Below the pieces are notes generated by a model that saw only the letters and a program-made list of their open reading frames with translations, had not been told where the DNA came from and made no database searches. This document shows, piece by piece, positions 10,689 to 21,344 of a stretch of DNA of 64,000 bases. The position numbers were made by a program, and so were the translations under genes. Numbering within the stretch: position 1 is the stretch's first letter; each line of letters opens with the position of its first letter. The DNA comes from Chlamydomonas sphaeroides (Eukaryota; Chlorophyta; Chlorophyceae; Chlamydomonadales; Chlamydomonadaceae). The stretch covers positions 1,349-65,348 of the forward strand of contig BDDC01000170.1 in the NCBI GenBank assembly GCA_001662425.1, read 5' to 3'.

Positions 10689-12162
10689 ATGCCTCTGGCA
10701 AGCACGTCGGTGCAAGCTGCGCAGCAAACTTGCTTACCCCCTGGTGCCACCCCCCGCGCCACCCCTCAGACCAAGCAACCGGACTCACCCTTCGCGCGGC
10801 CGCAACACCCGCACGACTCCGCCACCGACCACAGCGGCCATGCGTCCGATGCCGACGACTCCGATCGCATCGACAGCTTCTACAGCGACTTCTCAACTGA
10901 CAGCGTTGGCACGGCCTCGGAGCGCAGCCTATGTGCCGGCCCCAGCCCTCTCGCCGCATTTATCGCTCGTCACGGGTTGGAGCGCGCCCAGGCCGTGAAG
11001 CTGCTCGGCACGGGAGCGGCCGGCCGCGTGGAGCTCGTCGAGATAGCCACGCCGAGCGGAGACAGTGAGTGCCGCACCGCTGCTGCTTGCCCACCCCTCT
11101 CGCCCTGCACACTCCGGCGCACGGCCCGGCGCTTGCCGGGCCCGCTCCTCCACCTGTCCCTTCATTCCCTCCATGCCGCCCGCTGCCAATCCCTGAACCC
11201 CACACCACGACCCCCTCCCCTCCTTGCAGCTTTCCTGGCCGCGCGCAAGTCCATGCCCCGCTCCCGCGACCCGCACATGCGGGCCAAGGACGACGCCCTG
11301 TTTGCCCGCGAGGTCGCCGGCCTTGCCGCCGGCCGCCGCAGCCCCTTCATGCTGCGCCAGCTATCTGCCGCCTGCCACGAGGACCGGCACGAGCTCCTGC
11401 TGGAGCTGGCGCAGGGAGGCAGCCTGGAGGGCGAGCTCAGCGACGCGTTGGGGCGAGTGGCGGGGCCGCTCAAGGCGCCGTTGTTGCCGCCGCGCCGGCT
11501 GGCGGAGGTGGGCGCGTCGGTGCTGCTGGCGCTGGCAGAGCTGCACCGGCAGGGCGTGGCACACCTGGTGGGTTTGGTTGGGGGGCTGCCACGTGGCGCG
11601 AGGGCTGCGGAGGCGGCTGGGGCACGGCGCCTGGGCAGGGCGTGGGCCCGCTCTAGCAAAGCTCACAAGGAGCGGGTTCTGGTTCGGTTCTCACGCAGCA
11701 CCTCCTCCTGCCACTTCGCAGGACATCAAGCCCGCCAACGTGCTGCGCACCGCCGAGGGCCGGCTGCTGGTCGGCGACGCGGGCTGCGCTACGCAGCTGG
11801 CTGGTGCCGGCGGCGCGGCGGGCGCGCCGCTCAGCGCCACGCCGCTGTACGCCGCGCCCGAGCTGCGCGGCCAGGGCCCCGCCGCCGTGAGCGCCAAGGC
11901 CGACGTGTTCTCCACCGGCGTGCTGCTGGCTGTGGCCGCCGCCCACCATCGCTGCACTGGCCGCGTGCTGGGCTTCTTGCGAGGCGATCCGCTGCCAGAC
12001 TTCGTCCCGGCCGAGCTGCGGCAGCTGGTGGCGGCCATGACGGACCCCAATCCCGGCCAGCGGCCCAGCGCGGAGCAGTGCTTGGCGCACCCCTTCTTCG
12101 CGGGACTGGACCTGGAGGCTCTCGCGCCGCTGCGCTGCGGCGAGGGGTCGCCGCCGCGGTAG
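10689..12162 (+). CDS. Small serine/threonine-type protein kinase with HLD and DAG variants
   Basis: Three phase-consistent exons (10689-11064, 11230-11567, 11722-12162) encode about 384 residues. Residues 1-85 are a low-complexity Ser/Thr/Pro tail without a domain. The kinase fold follows: Gly loop GTGAAG at 107-112, ATP-anchoring lysine in AARK at 129-132, a likely helix-C glutamate in FAREVAG, catalytic loop HLDIKPAN at 237-244, metal-binding GDAG at 256-259, TPLYAAPE ending at 285, DVFSTGV, and RPSAEQCLAHPFF near the end. The catalytic Asp, Lys and Asn and the metal-binding Asp are all present, so activity is possible. Arg of HRD is Leu, and Phe of DFG is Ala. HLDIKP is known from WEE1/Myt1-type kinases, but that assignment is only suggestive. 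Intron 2 falls inside the HLD motif, between Leu and Asp. Confidence 0.82.
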
Positions 12163-15100
12163 CCCCGAGCTCCGGAAACGTCTCTGGCTTCTGGCTTCCA
12201 TGCTCCCACTCTACAAGCCCCGGCGGGGCTGGTGCGGGGCTGTGTGTAGCTAATTGTACGACAAGGGGATTTGGCTGGGCGAGCTGCTTGCTAGTTGCGC
12301 TCTCTTGCATGCATGCGCAGTGGTGTGATGAGCCATGTGATTGCGCAGTGGTGTGAGGTTGGATGGGGCTCTTCCTGGCGGCGTGTCCTTGACCATTTTC
12401 GAGGGGCCTCGGCGACGGTGCCTAGGACTGCCGGTGGCCCCGAGGCGCGATTGTCCGCCTCTACTGACGCTGCGACTAGAGAAGGGGGATTGCGGGGCGA
12501 TCATGCTGACCCATTCATCTTGCCATTCCCAGGGATGGGGACAGCACCTAAACTTAGATGCGATGTGAACATTGCCGGTGCATGCCGGACACGAGCGCAC
12601 GGCGCCACGCTACGACGCGTGGAGCGGGGCGAGCGCAGGAGGCGAGCGCGCGAGTGTGCCCACCCACGGTGTGCAGCAGAGTGACAATTGAGAGGTCCAG
12701 CGTGCGGCCGCGCGGCCTGCTTGCGTTGTACGTGCGGGTGCATTGCTGGGCCTCGGCAGGGCTGGATGGCGGAGGGCGCAGCGGTTGGCACATTGCCGGC
12801 AGAGCACTGTAACCCGCGTGCTGGATTCCTGTAGCCCAGGCCCTTGCCGGGGGCACCAGGGGCTCAGGGGCATGACGACCGCATGGCCCAGGTGGCCGTT
12901 GGGCTCCATGTGGTGGGAGGGAAAGGGATACCGGTACCCAACTCTTGCCACGGTGAGGAACATGTCCAGCTTCCGATCAGCAACGGCGCATGGGTTGTCG
13001 CTGCAGGGCGCCTGCAGGCAAGCTCTGTGTTTGCTGCCTCCCTTTAAGGCAGCGGCCGGCCTAGAAGCTGAGCCAGCAATTGCAACAAACCGGCCTGCGC
13101 TGCTCAATGCGGCGGTGGGGGCGAGGACGTCCGGCCCCAACGACGATGCCGACTGAGAGCAACTCGAGCGTTGCACTCCCTGGCCTGGTCCTGCAGCGTT
13201 CCCCAGGGACCGCCGCCGAAGCCGAGCTCCAGCCACACCAGCAACGATCAATGGCGGACCGACACGCCCCGCGCGGCAAAGCATGGCAACGCCCCTATCG
13301 CAGGCGTCGCACACGGGTCAGATTCGACCGGCTTCACCGACCACGAAGAAGTCGCCTGGCCACGTGAAGGTGGATTGGTGCGGAGCTGCGAATGAACGTC
13401 AAGGTGTGCAAGGTCGTACCGCTGTCATGCCGCCCAGAGCTCCAACGCGGGCAAAGCCGTAGCGCCACCCACGAGTAGTTGGGTGGGGTTCCTGTGTGGC
13501 GCAGGGGAGGAGCCCCGTCTCCCCTGGTGTGGCGCCTTATGCAGGAACCCCGTCTTGCGTATGCCCCCTCCTCGCGTATGTCTCCTCCTTGCCGAGCCCG
13601 AGGCGCCAGCAGGCACGCTTGCGTTACCTACCCGGCCTATCGTGCATTGGTTTTTAGTCCGCCTTCTGCGCCACACCCTCAGCCGGTAGTTGACCCCACC
13701 CCTGACCCACGCGTTGCCCTCCCCGGGGCCAATGCAACCTGTCATTGCGCTCCGCCCCAAGCGATAGATGAATTTACGGATTCGCAGGCTCGCAGGTTCA
13801 GGGGTTTGGCTTCGTTGTTTTTCTTTAAGCCACGGGAGAGCGGGCTGGGCATCTCCCCTGGTCAGAACCGACAGTCATCGACGACGTCCGTAAAGAGGCA
13901 GGCGTAACCCGGGTCGCGCTGTTTTATATAAATATATTTACAGTGCAATCAATTTTGTGTGTGGCTCGGCGCCCCGGCGTTATTTTGCGAGGGCGATGTT
14001 GAAGAAACGGCACTCCCGCACACGCCGACTGGTGAGACTAAGTTTTTACAAAGATTTCCTGTGGAAGGGCTTGTGGCGGAGACGTTCACAATAATGAGGC
14101 AAGCAATAATGCGGCCTCAGTACTGCGGCCTTATCACGAGGGGGGAAATTGCCTGCGAGACCCCCCTCGGGCTGCTCGCGCTTACCCCCCTTCCCCACGT
14201 GCCTCTCCCCGCGTGCCCGACATCGCATCCGCCGCCCGTCATAGCGCCCCCTACCCAACCGTCCTCGCCGGTTGTGCCAGAAAGCGGGTTCTTTAACTGG
14301 ATTCCTCGCGCTCGGCGCCCGAGCTAGGGGTTGCCAGTAACCCATCCATTGTTGATTCGGACGTCGAAGTCTCCTTCTGTAAGCCAGTTGTGCCTCGGCT
14401 GCCACCTTCGTGTCTTGCGCTGCACACTGCGGCCGCTGTAGGGCAGCTGCATCGCTGGCACGTGCGCGGGGTCTGCGTGGCGGCCCTCACGGGGACACTG
14501 GCCCCGGCGAACATGAAACGAGAAACGCGAACGAAGGCAGCACGGTATCCAGCGAACCTCCGCCAGGGTGCATGTGTGTACATCGTTCAAGAAAAGCAAT
14601 AGAATCACACGCGGTGTGTTCGTGAGGGGACGACTAGCACCCACGATACCTCCAAGAGCCGGCGGTCATGCTGCTGTGCCCGCAGCGACCGGCGCGCAGG
14701 GGCTGGGCGAGGGCGACGGCGTCAACCACATATGTTGCAGGGTGCATGTGTTGAGCTCACGCGGCAGCGGAGCCCAGACCTCGTCACACAGACTCACGCG
14801 CTTGCTGCCACATCCGCTAGCGCGCACCGCCAAAACCACAGGCGGTGGTAACTGGAGGGGCATTACTGCGCCAACAAGATCGGAGCCGGACACTGCACCA
14901 CCAAACAGGGTCGCCGACGCAGCCCCGGGCACCGACGCAGCAGCCCAGGCCAGCCCAACCCGCCACCTGGCGACCGACCGCTACTGCGCCACACACGCGC
15001 CGTCATAGCGCTGCCTGAACCTCATAGCGCCTCGACATCTCACAGCCTCGCCTGTGCCGCTTCTACCACGCTACGCAGGAGCCTGGAACCACACTACTAC

Positions 15101-16284
15101 CACGAACTACACAGCATGCTAGCATGCCACAGTGCCGGTACAAACAAAGGAATGCCTGAGACCCGGGGGGTTGCCTCGCGGGCGTGAGCCGAGCGGACCG
15201 GGCGTGAGCCGCATCGAGCACAGAGTGCCACGTCGGGCGTGAGCCTCGGACCGGGCGTGAGCCTCGCGAACACGGCTTATTCCACGTATAACGAATGCAA
15301 ATAAGGCAGGCACCGACAACAGTACCACACGCGGCGCGCCAAGGCTTGCCCACATCCTGGGACAGCTGTAGTTGTGAGCGGCTGACGTACACAATAGACG
15401 AGCACATCGGCAGCACCGCGGCGCGCATGGCAACAGCGCGCAGCGCGTGCGCTCCGTCAGTTCAGGACCTGCACAATAGCCGAGCTGCAGCGCTAGAGAA
15501 AGCAACGAGGGGCCTTAGGGGATCCCTACCAAGGAAGCCCGAACGGGCTTACGCACACAGCACGGCAGCCAAGCAGATGCGCACAGGTCACGCAGGCGCC
15601 AAGCCCAACGCGCCGACCCACACTGGCAGCCCCAGGCCTTGTAGGCCCCGAACTTCAGACCTCTATACCTACACCCAACTCTATTCAGAAGACCCAACCA
15701 GGCCCACGATGAAGATCCAGCCCGGTCCAGCCCCGCCCCTTCACCCTCGTGCAGACATCCCAATCCAAGCCCCGGTACAGAACGGGACCGGGACGCGCGC
15801 AAACAAGACTACCCATGCCCACCACAACGCTGCCGAAGATCCCCAACAAAGGTGCGGGCGCCACACGTTGAAAGAAACGACTGCCAAATGCCCCTCGAAT
15901 GCTGTCGCGGTACAACCCCAAAACAGCGTGCGATGTGAAGTCCTCAGCTTGCCAACGGAGCATCCGGGCGTCCAGAGGCGCCGCCAGCTATGCCGGGGGA
16001 CCCCTGCGCCCGGTCTTTGCACAGCGGGAACAAAACATCGGCGAAAGGGCCGCGATGGCTGCGCAGCGCATGCTCAGTGTGTGCAGCCTCACTGCTACGA
16101 GATCTCCTTCGATTGTTGAAGTACTGCAGCAGTCCGCCCATCCGTCATATGTGATTCCCGACCATCCCACCCAGGGCGCTATCATGCTGCAGCGCTTATC
16201 GTGCCCCTGGGCAGGTCAGGTTACGATCAGCTCAGCCAACTCCACCGGCTCCGAGTTTGCCCACACCGCCGGTGTGGTGCGCCT
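12163..16284. other. Long gene-poor stretch with short repeats
   Basis: About 4.1 kb lie between the convergent kinase and bZIP genes. I found no domain or splice-consistent exon chain on either strand. Contents worth noting: an AT-rich patch (TTTTATATAAATATATTTAC, about 13922-13941) that stands out in this GC-rich DNA; a block at 14118-14172 resembling 18207-18271; and four copies of CGGGCGTGAGCC at about 15179-15190, 15199-15210, 15233-15244 and 15251-15262. These are consistent with decayed mobile-element or satellite DNA, but no transposase or reverse transcriptase was seen. Confidence 0.4.
14118..14172 (+). repeat. Dispersed repeat, copy 1
   Basis: The block begins TACTGCGGCCTTATCACGAG and ends GAGACCCCCCTCGGGCTG. 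It aligns with 18207-18271, which begins TTTGCGGCCTTACTACGACG and ends GAGACCCCGTCGGGCTG. Both carry a GCGGCCTTA head, a CGAGGGGG core and a GAGACCCC-TCGGGCTG tail, with small indels. This was read by eye and is modest in length. Confidence 0.4.
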
Positions 16285-17934
16285 TCAGTGCTCCGTCTTG
16301 ATCTCCACGCCCCTCGAAGCGCCCTCAAAGTTGCGGCCGCGCTGCGACCGGGCCGGCGGCTCCGCGTCCATATCCACGTCACGGCAGTCCACGCCTCCCA
16401 GGCTGGAACCGCCGCCGCGGCCGGCGCGCAGCAGCTCCAGGCTCAGGCCCCTCAGGCCCAGGTCGCCACCGCCCAAGTCCAGGCCGCGACCCAGCTGGTC
16501 GCCGCCGGGCGAGCTGGTTGCGTGTGCGCGCGCGCCGCCGCCGTTGCCGTTGCGGCCGCTGAGCATCGAGTTGGCAGCTGCCGCCAGCTCCGCCACAGCC
16601 GCGGCCTCGGCGAGCAGGTTGCCGCCACCGCCGCCGTTGGCGCCGCTCAAGGAGGCGAGTAGTGCCTGCAGCGCCTTAGCCTGGCTCTGGTGCTGGTTGT
16701 GGTGGTGGTTCTGCTGCTGCGGCGGCGGAGCGTGCTGCCTCGTCGGCTGGCCCGGCTGTTGCGTGTGCTGCTGCAAGGGGCCCAGCGAGCCCTGCTTGCC
16801 CTCCAGCTTGCCGCGCAGCATGGCGTTCTCCTCCTTGAGCGCCATGATCTCCTTGTCGCCGCGGTCGGCCTGCGGTACATAACAGGAGTACATATCACAC
16901 GAAAGCAAGTTTGTCACCGGTAGTAAAACCAGATAACACCTAGCGAAGTGCGTCCGGATGAACCGTTGTTTAGCGAGATGCCTTGCATGCGAGGTCCAGC
17001 GTGTGGGCCTGAATCGGCTGCGCGCGGCGGCGGCAGCGCAGGCGCGAGGTCCAGCGTGAAGGCTCGTTGCCCTATCGTCGCCCACCTTAGCCTGGAGGTC
17101 CTCGACGCGCTGCTTGAGGTTGATGATGAGATCCTTCTGGCGCTCCCGGAAGCGGCGCTGTGCCTGTGGGACAGGAGGGGCAGGGTAAGTAGGAGGTCGC
17201 AGGACAAGTACTACGTGTCGTCGTCAGGTGACACGTACACCACCAGGTCTCACCTGCCGGTTCTTCTCCTTGGCGCTCAGGGGCATAGAGGTCCCGTTGC
17301 TGCGGCCTCCGCCACGGCGGCTGGCCGGAGGAGAGCCTTGCGAGTCACTGCGCGAAACCAGGAACGGGCAGACGGACCATTTCAACAAACCACAAAAGCA
17401 GCAACGTCTCATATATGGCAATAGAAGTGCCGCTCAGGGACATGCTTGCGCGTATCTCCGCTGCACGAAGAAGTACTACAAGATGCGATACCACGTAGTC
17501 ACACCCGCGTGTCAACTGCCTTGCCTGTTTGATGGAGAGTCCGCGCTTGTGCTTGCAGGTGCGCGCCGGGCGCCGTTGTCGCCGCGCGCGCGCCCCTGGT
17601 CCAGAGGGCCAGAGCCCAGTCCAAAGGCACCGCCCAGCAAGCCCTGCCCGTTAGCCATGCCACTGCCCATACAATGCAGTGGTTCCGATAAAGAGCTGAG
17701 CATGAGCTCTTGCTGCAGGGCGCTGGCCAATACATTTTGCTGCTGCCTCTCCTGCTGCAGCTGCCGGCCTAGAAGCTGAGCCAGGAGGTCGAGCGTGGCA
17801 TCCTCTGAAGCCGAGCGCCCGCGAGAGGGCAGCTGGAGGCTCTGCGCGCCTGCGTCGTCTTGCTCATGCTGCGAAGGGACCAGCGCGTAGATGGAGCCTC
17901 CTGGACCTATGAAAAGCTGATTGTTGAGGTCCAT
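16285..17934 (-). CDS. bZIP transcription factor
   Basis: Four exons keep phase: 17934-17525, 17347-17254, 17163-17086 and 16869-16285, giving about 388 residues. bZIP proteins bind DNA as dimers through a basic region and a leucine zipper. The basic region is SAKEKNRQ joined across an intron to AQRRFRERQK, with the invariant Asn at 166 and Arg at 174 (N-x7-R). The zipper continues as LIINLKQRVEDLQAK, then EIMALKEENAMLRGKLEGK in the last exon. The QRRFRERQK core resembles fungal and algal AP-1-like factors. The N-terminus (MDLNNQLFIGPGGSIY) has a Gln-rich segment near QQERQQQNVLASALQQE; the C-terminus has Gln/His-rich and Gly/Ala-rich runs typical of activation regions. The first intron appears to use a GC donor (AACAG then GCAAGG). 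It converges with the kinase gene across the 4 kb gap. The target genes are unknown. Confidence 0.87.
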
Positions 17935-19071
17935 CACACGTGTATTCTTGAGGGTGGCGTGTGTCAGAAGCAGTGACGACCACCCCTGAAGACTTATCCC
18001 AGATGTCCTTGTCCTGGTATGCTGCTCGACTGTGTGTTCCGGTGTATGTATGGTGTGGGCGTCTCCACATGTGCGACTTTCCGCGTGACGATGCGATTGG
18101 GGCGTTGGTCCTGAGAAACGGCGACTCAAGCTTCCACGTGTTCTCCTCTTGCGGCTGATGGTGGCGACGGCGCCGACAGCACTGACAAAGAATTGACAAA
18201 GAATGAGATTTGCGGCCTTACTACGACGACGATTACGAGGGGGTACGCGCCACGCGAGACCCCGTCGGGCTGACCCTCGATCGTACGCTGTTGCCCTCTG
18301 CGCCCAACCAGGCCCGACACCGCTCGTCATTACGCCCGCCCGGGCCTCAACCACCCGCCCTACCAACGTGCAGCTCTTGCAGTGGAACTGCATAATGAGT
18401 GATTCAAGATTCCTCGAGTTGACCGCCTACAGCCGAGGTACTTGTGCGGCCTTGGTATTCCGGGTGTGAGGCAGTTGTAAGCCAGGGTGTAAGCCGCGGG
18501 TTTGCGCCACCGTGGGCCATGGGCCGTCGAGCACCACCAAAGCACGCCACAGCAGTTGCCCACTCTCGTGGTATGCCGAATATCATGACATAGTGTGCGT
18601 GCATCATAGCGTGTGCGGTGGCGCCCCGCGCCCCAGGGAGGCTGAAACACGAGTGGCGGCGTGACGGCGTGCCACGACGGAGGCCCCGCCGCTCAGGATT
18701 GGCGGACGGACAGCGGTCTCAACTACGACGTACACCGTTGCGTTTCCCTGCGTCCCGCAGGGGGTGTCGTGGAAGCGGCTCCGGTTGATGTGTGGGCATG
18801 CGCACAGGCAGAAGGCACCGCTGGGGTGTAACATATGTGGTACACCCAACCTCGCGCTGCGGCCCCCTCATGAAACACTCACCCGCCCAGCCCCGCAAGT
18901 TGGGCCTGCAACTCCACCACGCTTCGCCAGCTCCCTCATACCTGCCCAACCCCAGCTTCCCCAACTTCATGCCCGCAACCCATTCGATCACACAATCTGG
19001 CCTAGTTCCAGTCCTAGCAAAACCTCAAGCCTGCACCCGCACCGCTCACAAACCTGCACAAGGAGCGCGAA
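17935..19071. other. Region upstream of the bZIP gene without a supported gene
   Basis: This should hold the promoter of the leftward bZIP gene. It contains a dispersed-repeat copy at 18207-18271 and, just before it, a small direct repeat TGACAAAGAATTGACAAAGA (about 18182-18201). No domain-bearing exon was found. Confidence 0.35.
18207..18271 (+). repeat. Dispersed repeat, copy 2
   Basis: Partner of the block at 14118-14172, sharing the GCGGCCTTA head and the GAGACCCC-TCGGGCTG tail. Both copies flank the bZIP gene in the same orientation. No terminal inverted repeat or target-site duplication could be defined by eye. Confidence 0.4.
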
Positions 19072-19206
19072 TCACGCGCGGCCCCGCTCGTCGCGCTGCC
19101 TGCCCGCACCCGGCGACAGCGCGGCGATCTCCGCCAGCCGCTGCCGGTCCTCCTCGGCCCGCGCCACTTCCACGCCCACCGCCACCGCCAGCCGCGCATC
19201 AGCCAG
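19072..19206 (-). CDS. Orphan 3'-terminal exon candidate (charged helix)
   Basis: On the minus strand a long pyrimidine tract made of CCCTG units (19209-19250) ends in CTCCCCTGCAG. An open frame follows: LADARLAVAVGVEVARAEED, then RQRLAEIAALSP, stopping at 19072. The heptad-like charged and Ala-rich composition suggests a helix or short coiled coil. The acceptor is convincing, but I could not identify upstream exons with confidence, so this may be the last exon of a small unrecognised gene or a gene fragment. No function is proposed. Confidence 0.3.
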   Translation of the reverse strand: MADARLAVAVGVEVARAEEDRQRLAEIAALSPGAGRQRDERGRA

Positions 19207-20049
19207 CTGCAGGGGAGGGCAGGGCAGGGCAGGGGCAGGGCAGGGCAGGGCAATGAGGGTGCTGAGCAGCGAGGGGCGGCAGCGGCGTGGGCGCTTGTGT
19301 GCGTGCTCGAGGCAGGGGCTGGACTGCACGACCGAGTACGGTGCGGGCGGGGTGCGGTGCGGGGGGTATGCCACGCGCCGCAGCCCTCCCTCCCCAGGCA
19401 GCGCCATGTGCGCATTGCCCCAGTGCCGCCCCGCGGCCCGGCGGAGGGACCCCGAGCCCCGTGTCCCCCTGCCGGCCCCTGAAACCAGGCCTGCCCCTGC
19501 CTCCCCTGCCCGTCCCCGACGAGCCACCCGGCAGCCGACAGAGCTGACTGCGCAGCGCCCGGCAGCCGTGCAATCGCACACGCGGCTCCCCCAGCCACAG
19601 CGCATCCCGCTAACCTTCACGCCATATACACAAGGCATGCACACAGAGCCGGCCGGGGTTCGCCATCCCGTCACCGACACCCAGGGCGTGCCGCGCGGGG
19701 CGTGTTACGTCTCTATCAAATGGACGCACAATACTACTATAACCTATAGGCGAACTCGCTCGGGCGCCGGCCCTTGACACTTGGCCTGACAGGCGGCCCC
19801 CCGGGGGTCACCCCGGACCCGGCACCCGCCGCGGCACCACACACTGGCGTGGCCCTCCATCGCTGCGGCCAGGGCCATGCCAGGCGGCGTACGGGGAACT
19901 CTTGCGAGTCCGCCCGCCGCCTGCGCGCACACACACACGCATGCAGGCTTGCTGTGCGGCCTTCCCGCACCTCCTTCACACGCACGCGTGGCTTGCTGTG
20001 CGGCCGCCCACCACATGCCTGTCACGCTCCTTCCGCCTGCGTGGGGCCT

Positions 20050-21252
20050 CTGGCCCGGCCTGTCGTACCGACCTCCCTATTGCCCTCCCCCTTCCAACCC
20101 CTTCCCTCTCCCCCCGCAGGCCACAGCATCCGCCGTCGCCATCCTCGCTCACCCATAGCGTGTGCCCTGCTTGCTCCTTGTCCTGACACTTCTCCTTATT
20201 CTTACTGACCCTTGTGCTGCCTGCCCTGCCCCTGCCGGTGCTGCTGCCTCATTCCGTAGGTACATCTACGCGTTTAACCGAGGGCGTGCTGTGCCGGGGC
20301 CGAGTTGCGTTGTTCGCATGGGGTACTCTTCGAGCGCGCGTCGGCGGGTGCTGCGGCTTGCCGTCACACATAGCCACGACTTCGCTACACTGGTTGCCAG
20401 GTAACATACGACGCGGTACGCGGGCTGGGCCGGGACTCGGGTTCTCACGGGCGGATTGCGGTCGGGCTTCGTTATCCGCACTCGCACCTAACCGCATTCC
20501 CTCCCTGCACGGCCGACGTGCCACTCAACCCTTAGCTGTGCTGTGCCGCGTGTGGGGTTCCGTCTTCACCTAACACTTGAACACACGCACACGCGCATTG
20601 GCACCATCCCACTGTGTGACCGCTCAGGTCCCCATGCCGCATGTCGCACTTCTCCTGCCCCTGACGCCTGCCCTCGCCCTTGCCTCTCCCTCTCTCATCG
20701 CAGCCGCCGCACCCGCCGTACGCCTCCTTCCTAGCGTGTGCCCTGCTTGCGCCTTGCTCCTTGTGCACCACTTCGCGGTGCGCTGACGTAACCTACTGAC
20801 CCCTCATGCCGCCTGCCTTCCTTCTCGCTGCCTGTGGTGCTTCGCTTCCTTCGTAGGTACGTAAACGCGTTGTACTATGGGCATGCTGTGCCGGGGCCGG
20901 GTTGCGTTGTTAGCACGCGGTTACTAGTGCGCGCGTCGGCAGGTGCTGCGCCTGGCCGCTGCTAAGCTCTGCAGTACTCGCCACCGTCTCCGTCAGGTAA
21001 CTCGAATTATGGTACGCGGGCTGGGCCGGGCACCGGGCTCTTCCGGGTGGCGCTGGGCTTCGCTTCTGCACTAGCGCATCTAACCGCACTCCCTCTCCGC
21101 ACGGCCGACGCGCCACTCCTCCCTGTGGCGGCTGGGCTTCGCTTCCGCATTGGCGCTTGTAACCGCATTCCCTCCGCGCACGGCCGACGCGCCACTCTAC
21201 CCGGGGCGTGCTGTGCCGCGCGTGGGGTTCTGTTCTACCTAANNNNNNNNNN
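20050..21252 (+). repeat. Tandem array of two diverged ~580-620 bp units, ending at an assembly gap
   Basis: Unit 1 is about 20050-20630 and unit 2 about 20631-21252. Shared landmarks in order: AGCGTGTGCCCTGCTTGC (20157 and 20734), a TCGTAGGTAC/CCGTAGGTAC block (about 20256 and 20852), TGCTGTGCCGGGGCCG (20288 and 20885), GTACGCGGGCTGGGCCGGG (20418 and 21012), and a CTCCCT-CGCACGGCCGACG-GCCACTC block (20500 and 21090). In unit 2 that last block is itself duplicated (21037-21117 and 21124-21195). The units diverge by substitutions and indels, so the array is not recent. No transposase, LTR boundary or RNA gene was recognised. Confidence 0.7.
21243..21252. other. Assembly gap (10 N)
   Basis: Ten Ns sit at the end of the second tandem unit, about 90 bases beyond the ankyrin gene's stop. 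A placeholder gap at a repeat boundary suggests that the array may contain more copies than are assembled. Confidence 0.98.
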
Positions 21253-21344
21253 TGAACACACGAACGCGCGACATGCACCCCACCCCAACGACCACGCACC
21301 TCGCCCACAACAACTCCAGCCGCCCCCGGCCCCGGCCCCCGCCC

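Noticed and set aside
13780..13815. Possible tRNA T-arm-like sequence (CAGGTTCAGGGG)
   Set aside because: No matching acceptor, D or anticodon stems could be found around it.
15295..16119. 274-codon plus-strand frame upstream of the bZIP 3' end
   Set aside because: No recognisable motif. The residue content follows the base composition, and the region contains repeat words.
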